Positions 1 through 5,491 of a DNA stretch of 7,470 bases are shown piece by piece. Source of the stretch: GCA-002784865 sp035646815 (GTDB lineage: Bacteria > Patescibacteriota > Microgenomatia > Levybacterales > UBA12049); the NCBI GenBank assembly GCA_035646815.1, contig DASRON010000008.1:1-7470 (forward strand), in the 5' to 3' direction. The position numbers were made by a program, and so were the translations under genes. Position 1 is the stretch's first letter; each line of letters begins with the position of its first letter. Under the pieces are notes generated by a model. That model was not told the origin of the DNA. It worked only from the letters and a program-made list of their open reading frames with translations, and ran no database searches.

Positions 1-1239
1 ACTAAAAACAGAACTTGTAAAAATAAGAGGAGTTAAGCTAGAAAGCCCTAATTTTAAGTTTGAAAACACGCCGGAGGGCGAATTTATCGAAAATGTTTTG
101 GCATCAAAGGCTCAGCTGGATAGGCAACAAAATAGAAGACAAGTTATCCAGAAAATGAAAGCGAGGTTAGAGATGGGTTATTGGAGTTTCTGTATGCCTC
201 TAGGATTAGTTAATGTTAAGCATCCTATTCATGGTAGGATATTAGCTTCTAGCGAGCCTTTTGCCTCCATATATAAAGATGCTATTGAGCAATATAGGGA
301 TGGTGTTTTGCATACCTTAGATGATGTTCAAGAGTTTGTTAATAAAAAATATAAAGAACACAATATTGTTCATAAAATGTCTTTAAGTAATGCAAAGCTG
401 ATGTTAACGCAGATTCTTTATGCAGGATATTTAGAGTATAAGAAATGGAATGTTCCATTGATGAAGGCTAAGCATGAAGGATTTATTTCAATTGAGACAT
501 ATGAAGCAGTGCAAGAGAGGCTGCAAGGCAAATCAAAGCCTTGGCATAGAAAAGATTACCACCTAGACTTTCCATTACGCCCTCACGCCCTCTGTGATAG
601 CTGTGGAACGCCTATGTCAGGAAGCTATAGTACGGGTCGTAATGGAATAAGATACCCTCATTATTATTGCAGAGGAGAAGGCTGTAAGTATATTTGGAAA
701 ACAATAACAAAAGAAACATTTGAAAACCAGTTTAAGGCATTACTTTCAAAAGTTAAGCCTGATGATGATTTGATTGATTTGATAAGAGATGTCTTACTTG
801 TTGAATGGAATAACCGTTTAGAAAATTACTCGTTAGGTAGGGGCAATATTCAAAGTGAGCTTGAGAAAATCGAAGGAGAAATTAGTGATTTTGCTGAGAT
901 GGCTAATAGAGCTAGCAAAACAGGAGGACAATCGCTCGTTGATATTTATGAAGCAAAGATTAAAGAGTTAGTGGGTAAAAAGAAAGAGCTAGAGAAGAAC
1001 CAAAAACAAGATAATTACACCGACAAAGATTTTGGAACCGCTTCAAAGAAAGTCTTTGATACATTAAAAAAGCCTATGGAGATGTGGCAAAGTGATGAAT
1101 ATAACGATAAAAGAACAGTTATCTCTATGTATTTTGAAGAGAATTTAAGATACGACTATTTTAGTGGATTTGGAACCGCTACTTTGGCTTATCCTGTAAG
1201 CCTAATCACTGAAAACCGCCCCTTGCGGAGCGGTAGTGT
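1..1239. mobile_element. Edge of an integrated element at the ssrA 3' end
   Basis: Inferred from a large serine recombinase gene pointing into, and overlapping, the 3' end of tmRNA, a well-known integration target. Only the recombinase end of the element is visible, and the other end lies left of the window. The exact crossover point cannot be seen because serine-recombinase core sites are very short. The ssrA gene keeps a complete 3' end and terminator, so the true boundary could lie a little left of 1211 or inside the T arm. The right coordinate is therefore nominal. A recombinase gene that merely sits next to ssrA is the alternative. Confidence 0.42.
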
Positions 1240-1300
1240 GGAGATGTCCGGCAGTGAACCGGAGTCCAAAAATAACTTTAAAAAATTTCTACAAGCGTAG
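2..1300 (+). CDS. Large serine recombinase, C-terminal part (5' end outside the window)
   Basis: Site-specific DNA recombinase of the large serine type, expected to cut and rejoin attachment sites of an integrated element. The frame is open from base 2, so the TTG at 98 is only an internal codon; 432 residues are visible. The first ~50 hold the end of the resolvase domain and its long helix (RGVKLESPNF, EFIENVLASKAQLDRQQNRR). The catalytic serine lies upstream of the window. A recombinase domain follows (G..SFCMPLGL, then IETYEAVQERLQGK). A zinc ribbon has Cys198 and Cys201 (CDSC) and Cys223 and Cys228 (CRGEGC). A charged coiled coil spans about 275-340. The last ~30 residues, from ENRPLRSGS to FLQA, are read antisense through the ssrA terminator and tmRNA 3' end. 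This suggests the frame was extended by integration there, or that the gene naturally ends inside its target. Family assignment is firm; element type is unknown. Confidence 0.93.
   Translation, partial: LKTELVKIRGVKLESPNFKFENTPEGEFIENVLASKAQLDRQQNRRQVIQKMKARLEMGYWSFCMPLGLVNVKHPIHGRILASSEPFASIYKDAIEQYRDGVLHTLDDVQEFVNKKYKEHNIVHKMSLSNAKLMLTQILYAGYLEYKKWNVPLMKAKHEGFISIETYEAVQERLQGKSKPWHRKDYHLDFPLRPHALCDSCGTPMSGSYSTGRNGIRYPHYYCRGEGCKYIWKTITKETFENQFKALLSKVKPDDDLIDLIRDVLLVEWNNRLENYSLGRGNIQSELEKIEGEISDFAEMANRASKTGGQSLVDIYEAKIKELVGKKKELEKNQKQDNYTDKDFGTASKKVFDTLKKPMEMWQSDEYNDKRTVISMYFEENLRYDYFSGFGTATLAYPVSLITENRPLRSGSVEMSGSEPESKNNFKKFLQA
1211..1233 (-). terminator. Rho-independent terminator of ssrA
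   Basis: On the minus strand CCGCTCC-GCAA-GGGGCGG forms a seven-pair stem, with one G-U, closed by a GCAA tetraloop and followed by TTTTC. It starts 5 nt after the tmRNA discriminator base, which fits as the tmRNA terminator. The U tract is short, with four U residues. The hairpin lies inside the recombinase coding region on the other strand. Confidence 0.75.
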
Positions 1301-1600
1301 TCGATTATTTTTAAATCTCCTTATTCTCAATTCCAATCGACAGGAAAGAATAAAGTTAAGGTTATAAATTCAGAGTAAGGATCTAACCGTCTCCTCACTG
1401 TTTTCCCAACTATGTTTATGCCTATATTTTCCCGTTGGGAGGAATATATAGACAGGCTCAATTTACTTAAGCGTATGCGTAGGCAAATCGGCCGCGACTA
1501 TTAGAATAGTCTGCATTTATATTTTTGATTAATTTAACGACTTTAATCGTGTCGGCTTGCAATTTTTTAAGGTACAATCTTGTCGAATCAATTCATCCCC
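1239..1600 (-). ncRNA. ssrA: Transfer-messenger RNA (tmRNA)
   Basis: Rescues ribosomes stalled on broken mRNAs, acting as alanyl-tRNA and then as a short mRNA, with SmpB. The 5' GGGGATG pairs with 3' CATCTCC, giving seven pairs including G3-U70, the alanyl-tRNA synthetase identity element. A D-like segment ATTGATTCGACA follows the acceptor. The T arm is TCCGG-TTCACTG-CCGGA. CCA is not encoded: CAC follows the discriminator A at 1239. P2 pairs 1555-1571 with 1276-1296. PK1 spans 1527-1554 (CGAC/GTCG and GATTAA/TTAATC). A second pseudoknot spans 1405-1451, with stem 1441-1451/1422-1433 and loop CCCAAC pairing GTTGGG. A third spans 1360-1398 (GTGAGGA/TCCTTAC and GGTTA/TAACC). A P5-like hairpin at 1456-1472 holds the tag stop. 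The RNA is 362 nt, a normal size. It follows smpB on the same strand, and its last 62 nt overlap the recombinase gene in antisense. The T-loop has C where A58 is usual. Confidence 0.96.
1467..1514 (-). other. tmRNA tag reading frame, peptide ADYSNSRGRFAYAYA
   Basis: The resume codon GCA (1514-1512) lies 12 nt downstream of PK1, the spacing known for E. coli tmRNA. Fifteen codons follow to TAA (1469-1467), giving ADYSNSRGRFAYAYA, with one more alanine from the charged tmRNA in front. The stop sits in the P5-like hairpin, as in other tmRNAs. The end YAYA differs from the common ALAA degradation signal. The codons after GCA contain a perfect hairpin, GACTAT-TCTA-ATAGTC (1496-1511). Confidence 0.85.
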
Positions 1601-1612
1601 AATTAAGTTCAA

Positions 1613-1641
1613 ATTATATACCTTTTATACCTAGAAGTCAA
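1613..1641 (-). promoter_or_regulatory. ssrA promoter
   Basis: On the minus strand TTGACT (1641-1636), a 17-nt spacer and a perfect TATAAT (1618-1613). A start about 7 nt downstream would fall near 1606, leaving a leader of a few bases before the mature 5' end at 1600, presumably removed by RNase P. The -35 box contains the TGA stop codon of smpB, so ssrA can be transcribed on its own even though it follows smpB. Confidence 0.82.
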
Positions 1642-2084
1642 CTTTCTGAAGCTAGTTTTAGTTCTTGCTCAATGTCTCTTTGAACATCTCTTCTTTTAAT
1701 TGCTTCTTTTTTTTGATATTCTTTTTTACCTTTCCCAAGACCAACCTCAACTTTTATTAAATGACCCTTTATATAAAGGGAAATAGGAAAAAGTGAAAGT
1801 CCAAGTCCATCAATTTTAGATTTTAGTGAAATTATTTGTTTTTTATGAAGAAGAAGTTTTCTGCTTCTGCTTTCACTGTAATTATCAGGCCTTGCAAACT
1901 TATATGGATAGATTTTTGCACCAACTAAATATGCTTCAGAGTTCATGATTCTGACATAACTTCCGTTTATATCTATTTGATTTAGTCTTATTGCTTTTAC
2001 TTCTGCACCATAAAGACTAATTCCTGCTTCAAAAGACTCTTTAATATCATAGTCAAAACGTGCCCGTTTATTATATATTTTCAT
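1638..2084 (-). CDS. smpB: SsrA-binding protein SmpB
   Basis: RNA-binding partner of tmRNA that docks it into stalled ribosomes for trans-translation. The 148-residue product has the family pattern along its length: NKRARFDYDI near the start, FEAGISLYGAEVKAIR, NGSYVRI, the RKLLLHKKQI block, LGLSLFPISLYIKGHLIKVEVGLGKGKKEYQKKEAIKRRD, and a basic charged tail that would enter the mRNA channel. Length is near the usual ~150-160. The ATG at 2084 is chosen: the frame also opens at TTG 2090, two codons earlier, but ATG gives the typical start and sits exactly where transcription should begin. There is no Shine-Dalgarno sequence, so the mRNA may be leaderless. The gene is followed after 37 nt by ssrA, the classic smpB-ssrA pair. 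Confidence 0.97.
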   Translation of the reverse strand: MKIYNKRARFDYDIKESFEAGISLYGAEVKAIRLNQIDINGSYVRIMNSEAYLVGAKIYPYKFARPDNYSESRSRKLLLHKKQIISLKSKIDGLGLSLFPISLYIKGHLIKVEVGLGKGKKEYQKKEAIKRRDVQRDIEQELKLASES

Positions 2085-2090
2085 AAGCAA

Positions 2091-2119
2091 ATAATACGCT
2101 AAAGAAAAGAAAATGTAAA
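2091..2119 (-). promoter_or_regulatory. smpB promoter
   Basis: On the minus strand TTTACA (2119-2114), 17 nt, TATTAT (2096-2091). Only 6 nt separate the -10 box from the ATG at 2084, so transcription should begin at or next to the start codon. It lies back to back with the promoter of the gene starting at 2165. Confidence 0.65.
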
Positions 2120-2121
2120 AT

Positions 2122-2150
2122 TTGACAACTTGCGCCTTGCAAGCTATATA
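2122..2150 (+). promoter_or_regulatory. Promoter of the 194-residue hypothetical gene, with inverted repeat in the spacer
   Basis: Perfect -35 TTGACA (2122-2127), 17-nt spacer, -10 TATATA (2145-2150). The ATG at 2165 is 14 nt past the -10 box, leaving a leader of about 7 nt and no ribosome binding site. The spacer is almost filled by an inverted repeat, CTTGC-GCCTT-GCAAG (2129-2143). A regulator could bind there, but no regulator is visible, so the operator role is a guess. Confidence 0.72.
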
Positions 2151-2164
2151 TAGTTTATAAATCT

Positions 2165-2749
2165 ATGGCAGGTTTAGCTGAAAGAATAGCAAGAATAAGG
2201 CCTGGAAGAGAATTTTGGGGAGGAAGTAGTTATCAAAAGCAAAGGGCAGAAGTATTTGAAAAGAGTAAGGGTAATTATGATGCTGCTCAGAGGGCAGCAT
2301 CAAGCTTAGATCTTCCTCGAATACTTTCAGAATGCATTAGTCCTTATGGAGTTAATACTATTGCTATAGAGGAAGTTACGCAAGGATTAGATGATAAAAC
2401 TCAGACCATTCCAACTAGAAAACCATCATTAATAGGCTCTCCCTTAACTGGTTACGAAAGCACAGCTGGTATGTTTGCAGTAAAGATTGTAGGCGCAAGC
2501 TACATGTTTGTTAAAAAAGAGGATCAAGTAAAAAAAGGTTTTAGAGGAGAAGTTATTTGGGTAAATATCAGGGTAGATGAAGGAGCTAATATAGAGGTAT
2601 TAGCTAAGAGAAGAAAATATCCAAAAATAGAACTAAAAAGAGGACTGGTGTTAGCAAGAGAAAATTTACAAGCAGTCTTGTTTGATGCGGTAGTGTCTCC
2701 TTATCATTTGACAAGAGGAGCGAAAGAAGATTATCCTCTTCCAAGATAA
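2165..2749 (+). CDS. Hypothetical protein, 194 residues
   Basis: Not recognised. The product is soluble-looking, with no signal peptide or membrane helix. The first ~55 residues are basic and helical (AERIARIRPGREFW, then KQRAEVFEKSKGNYDAAQRAASSLDLPRI). The middle holds a proline- and threonine-rich linker around 80-95 (TQTIPTRKPSLIGSPLTGY). The second half, from ~100, alternates hydrophobic and charged residues as beta strands would (MFAVKIVGASYMFVKK, GEVIWVNIRV, NIEVLAKRRKYPKIELKRGLVLAR). The gene stands alone on the plus strand, diverging from smpB and ending 1 nt from the stop of the convergent PP2C-like gene. It is a convincing gene because it has a consensus promoter, an ATG placed where transcription starts, and a full-length open frame filling the space between two real genes. 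No function can be assigned. Confidence 0.82.
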   Translation: MAGLAERIARIRPGREFWGGSSYQKQRAEVFEKSKGNYDAAQRAASSLDLPRILSECISPYGVNTIAIEEVTQGLDDKTQTIPTRKPSLIGSPLTGYESTAGMFAVKIVGASYMFVKKEDQVKKGFRGEVIWVNIRVDEGANIEVLAKRRKYPKIELKRGLVLARENLQAVLFDAVVSPYHLTRGAKEDYPLPR

Positions 2750-2750
2750 T

Positions 2751-4541
2751 TTATTTTATCTCTATTTCGTAGATTTTATCTTCAGAAAGAACCAATATTT
2801 TTTTATCATTTTCACTTACTTCAAAGTCTTTAGCTTTTGCTAAAATATCTGTTTGATATTGCTCTTTATATCCTCCATCTTTTCCAACAACTACTATCCT
2901 GCTATTCCCATTATCTAAAACATAGATATTTTCAAAATCAATGTTTGTATATAACTTAGAAGGATTTGAAAATGGCTTATCAAGGCCAGAAGTATTGAAA
3001 CTATCAGCTTTTCCTCTAGTATATTTTAGAATTGGCCCATCTGATAAAAGAATCCAGATAGATCCGTCAATTGCCATACTTGTAGCATTTGTTAAGTCAG
3101 GGGAGACATCGGTTGCGAAATAATTTGTTTTAACATATCCTGATCCTGCAGGAACAAACTTTAATACTCCTCCTTTTGTTTTATCTAAAACATAAATATT
3201 CCCAAAATACACGCCAAGACCTGTGGGTTTAGTCCAATCATCATCGTTTTTAATAATTTCCTTACTGTCTTTATATACACTTTTATCATCTAGGTAAAAA
3301 TTACTTTTTCCATCAGTTGCAAAAGCATTTCCTGAATTTTTAAGCTCAAAAGACAGTAGGGAGCTTGCATTCTCTTTTACTTCTTTTGCAGAAGTAGAAT
3401 TAATACCAGACACAGAAGAAAGGGCGCTTGTTACCTTTTCTTTTAACTCATTTATTTGTTTTTCTTGTTTTGAATCTTTTGGAAACTTGTCTTTGGCATC
3501 TTTTAGTATTTTTTCTGCTTCTTGAAAGCTTTCTCTTGCTAGGTTTTGATTTAGGTCAGAAAGACTTTGTCCTTCATCGTATTTTTTCTGAGCTTGAGGA
3601 TAAATATTATTAAAAAGGGCTTCCACTTTTGCATCATTTTGTCTTTTAATACTTAGAAAAATACCAATTATAAAAATGCTTATTAGAGTTACAGCAATTA
3701 CAATAAGTCCAGTTTTTGAACGTGGTATTTTTATTTTTCCAATTAAGCTTAGCGGATAATTTAAAATGGGAGTAACTAAAGAAAAATAGTTTCTTTTTGA
3801 CTTTTCACTAGAAACAGAATAGTCTTCTTTTTCTAGATTTTCTTTTTTTATACTTTCCTCTATCACTTTTTCAGTTCCTAAAGTTACCTGTATTTCTTCT
3901 TCTTTTGAATATTGAACAACTACAGATGCAGCAGCAGCTTCTCCTCCTCCGTGAATCATAGGAGCAATTGTTTCTGCTATATCTAATGGTTTTTGATGAT
4001 CTAAGAGAGAGCTTAATTTCTCACTTGTTATCGTTTCTGAGAATTGTCTTGTTTGGATAATAATAAGATCTTTGTTTTTAAGAAATCCAGAAGCATACTT
4101 TATTTTTTCTTCATTATTTCCTTCAAGAAGTGTTCCAAATTCTTCACCTCTTTTAATATCTATTCTTCCTCCACCAATAGAAAATAAATAAAGAATATCA
4201 TTTAAAACAGTTGCGATAACAAGAGAATAATCAATATCATCAGGAAACTTTTTTGTAGTAAGTTGAACAACTCCTTTAATAGATTCAAGATCTTTTGATT
4301 CTAGGGAAAAATATTCTTGTTCAAGGGTTGTTAGAATTTCTTTTCCTATTCCACTTAAAGATAAATGTTCATCTTCGTGTTCGGAATGCTCAGTGTGTAC
4401 ATGCTCCTCATGGGTTTTATCATCATGTTTTTTTTCAAGCGATAAAACAGCAAAAAGCTTCCCAGCATTATATGCCTGTGCCCAGGAATTACGGGTTGGA
4501 GTGGCAACAATATTCGCAAAAGTTAGGTTCTTGTCAGGCAT
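2751..4541 (-). CDS. Membrane protein: degenerate PP2C-like domain, transmembrane helix, apparent beta-propeller
   Basis: The 596-residue product has three parts. Residues ~1-212 resemble a PPM/PP2C phosphatase fold: VIATVLNDILYLFSIGGGRIDIKR fits the strand pair before the usual G-D-S-R region, KNKDLIIIQTRQFSETITSEKL fits the segment that normally reads SDG, and DIAETIAPMIHGGGEAAAASVVVQY fits the end. The metal-binding aspartates normally seen (DG after the first strand, SDG later) are replaced, so it is probably catalytically dead. A histidine-rich loop (39-59, seven His) sits where metal residues would be expected. A basic linker leads to one membrane helix (277-298), then a charged helical stretch (302-380). 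A C-terminal region with repeated NIYVLD motifs at ~448 and ~538 resembles NHL/beta-propeller blades. ATG 4541 is preferred over TTG 4559, which would overlap the upstream gene. Last gene of the operon. Domain assignments rest on pattern reading only. Confidence 0.85.
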   Translation of the reverse strand: MPDKNLTFANIVATPTRNSWAQAYNAGKLFAVLSLEKKHDDKTHEEHVHTEHSEHEDEHLSLSGIGKEILTTLEQEYFSLESKDLESIKGVVQLTTKKFPDDIDYSLVIATVLNDILYLFSIGGGRIDIKRGEEFGTLLEGNNEEKIKYASGFLKNKDLIIIQTRQFSETITSEKLSSLLDHQKPLDIAETIAPMIHGGGEAAAASVVVQYSKEEEIQVTLGTEKVIEESIKKENLEKEDYSVSSEKSKRNYFSLVTPILNYPLSLIGKIKIPRSKTGLIVIAVTLISIFIIGIFLSIKRQNDAKVEALFNNIYPQAQKKYDEGQSLSDLNQNLARESFQEAEKILKDAKDKFPKDSKQEKQINELKEKVTSALSSVSGINSTSAKEVKENASSLLSFELKNSGNAFATDGKSNFYLDDKSVYKDSKEIIKNDDDWTKPTGLGVYFGNIYVLDKTKGGVLKFVPAGSGYVKTNYFATDVSPDLTNATSMAIDGSIWILLSDGPILKYTRGKADSFNTSGLDKPFSNPSKLYTNIDFENIYVLDNGNSRIVVVGKDGGYKEQYQTDILAKAKDFEVSENDKKILVLSEDKIYEIEIK

Positions 4542-4545
4542 TAAT

Positions 4546-4782
4546 TTATAGTATAGCAAGAGCTATTAAAAAAAGCGAAATTGTCAATAAAAGAAGGATA
4601 TATGAAAAAATTTTTAGACCTTCAGAGCTTTGTTTTTGAATTAATGTTTTATTCATTGTTATAACTTGATTAAGAATTATAATTTGAAAAATAACAAAAA
4701 GAAAAATTAAAGAAACAATTCCAATTTTAAAAAACACAAAAGGTTTTAGTGCATCCATTAAATAGTTTACATCAAATGACAT
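4546..4782 (-). CDS. Small two-helix membrane protein
   Basis: A 78-residue protein made almost entirely of two membrane helices (about 15-37 and 57-78), joined by a short polar loop (NKTLIQKQSSEGLK) and preceded by a short MSFDVNYLMDALKP leader. It recalls the small DUF5657-type proteins of candidate phyla, but that match is from memory and weak. The start ATG at 4782 overlaps the end of the PH-domain gene by 11 nt and has the clearest ribosome binding site in the window. Its stop lies 4 nt before the ATG of the PP2C-like gene. This tight packing indicates one transcript and probably a shared membrane function with its neighbours. Confidence 0.85.
   Translation of the reverse strand: MSFDVNYLMDALKPFVFFKIGIVSLIFLFVIFQIIILNQVITMNKTLIQKQSSEGLKIFSYILLLLTISLFLIALAIL
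4550..4558 (-). promoter_or_regulatory. Possible extended -10 promoter before the PP2C-like gene
   Basis: TGCTATACT on the minus strand, an extended -10 element, ends 8 nt before the ATG at 4541, so a transcript from it would be leaderless. No -35 box is at the right distance. It overlaps the last codons of the upstream gene, so reinitiation from the operon transcript is an alternative way to express the gene. Confidence 0.4.
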
Positions 4783-5446
4783 CTTTGTCTCCTCCCATTA
4801 AGTTTTGAACAACATCTATAACTTTTTCAGGATGTGGAGCTGCTAGAAAATCAAAATTCATTTTTTCTCCTGCTGTTTGAATAAATACATCGCCATAGTT
4901 AAAAAAAGATCTTATAAAGCCTGTTTGAATATAATCAACGTCTTCAATTAAATTAAGTTTAGTTATTGCAACGTCATGGTAAATAATATCTGAAAAATCA
5001 ATATCAACAATCCTCTCATCTGTTACAAGGGAAGTATTGTAAAACCAGTTTAAAAAGCTGATAAACGCAAAACTAATTATAGCTAAATAATAGAAGGTAA
5101 AAAGAACAAAGACATAGGACAGGGGAAGAGTAAAAGGAACAAACGAATTATTAAATAATATAAATCCAAAAATTGGTAAGATACTAAATATAAACACAGT
5201 AATAACCCAAGGGACATTGGTTACTAGATGACTTCTTAGAAAAAGAAAAATTTTCTCATCAGCCCCCTGATCTCTAAATGAAATTCCTTCAGGTTTTAAT
5301 TTAAAAGAGGTTAAGATATTTACATTTTTTTTGTAAACAGTCTTAGAAAATTCCGAATTATTATTTTTAATAATTTTTTTCTTAACCTTGTTTACAGAGA
5401 TTTCGGTTATTTTGTTTTTCTTAGGTGCGATAAAAATATCTACCAT
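4772..5446 (-). CDS. PH-domain (bPH2/YdbS-like) membrane protein
   Basis: A 224-residue inner-membrane protein of the bacterial PH-domain type; no specific biochemical role is known for this family member. It has a basic, cytoplasmic-looking N-terminus (KKNKITEISVNKVKKKIIK), the segment DEKIFLFLRSH that typically precedes the first helix, and two membrane helices at about 79-98 and 109-132. The PH-like domain follows, with its typical pattern: WFYNTSLVTDERIVDIDF, then ITKLNLIEDVDYIQTGFIRSFFNYGDVFIQTAGE, and a final helix after APHPEKVIDVV. The start ATG at 5446 is 31 nt after the stop of the SpoIID-type gene, and its only ribosome-binding-like sequence is weak (AGAAAAAG). It overlaps the following small membrane gene by 11 nt. 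It is first in a three-gene operon of membrane proteins with an internal promoter. Confidence 0.92.
   Translation of the reverse strand: MVDIFIAPKKNKITEISVNKVKKKIIKNNNSEFSKTVYKKNVNILTSFKLKPEGISFRDQGADEKIFLFLRSHLVTNVPWVITVFIFSILPIFGFILFNNSFVPFTLPLSYVFVLFTFYYLAIISFAFISFLNWFYNTSLVTDERIVDIDFSDIIYHDVAITKLNLIEDVDYIQTGFIRSFFNYGDVFIQTAGEKMNFDFLAAPHPEKVIDVVQNLMGGDKDVI
4789..4796 (-). promoter_or_regulatory. Ribosome binding site inside the PH-domain gene
   Basis: GGGAGGAG on the minus strand, 6 nt before the ATG at 4782, near-perfect Shine-Dalgarno. It fixes the start of the small membrane protein and contrasts with the genes that follow promoters directly, which lack such sites. Confidence 0.85.
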
Positions 5447-5462
5447 ACTTTTTCTAAGCTGG

Positions 5463-5491
5463 ATAATATCCTATTTCTTATTTTTTTTCAA
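5463..5491 (-). promoter_or_regulatory. Promoter for the PH-domain operon
   Basis: TTGAAA (5491-5486), 17 nt, TATTAT (5468-5463) on the minus strand. It overlaps the last codons and stop of the SpoIID-type gene, and would start transcription about 10 nt before the ATG at 5446. This lets the three membrane genes be expressed apart from the upstream gene; readthrough from that gene is also likely, as no terminator hairpin is seen between them. Confidence 0.6.

Noticed and set aside
98..1300. TTG at 98 as the recombinase start
   Set aside because: The frame is open to base 2 and the upstream codons continue the resolvase-domain pattern, so the gene begins outside the window.
1301..1637. Apparently empty intergenic region
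   Set aside because: It is accounted for by the tmRNA body (to 1600) and its promoter (1613-1641).
2740..2765. Possible bidirectional terminator between the convergent genes
   Set aside because: Only a weak A/T-rich pairing (GATAA with TTATC) is present, with no G/C stem or clear U tract.
2941..3613. Two plus-strand open frames of about 60 codons (2941-3123 and 3428-3613)
   Set aside because: Both lie antisense within the PP2C-like gene and lack a ribosome binding site or family signal.
4295..4639. Plus-strand open frame of 114 codons
   Set aside because: It is antisense to the PP2C-like gene and the small membrane gene, shows no family pattern, and its basic/aromatic composition is that of a shadow frame.
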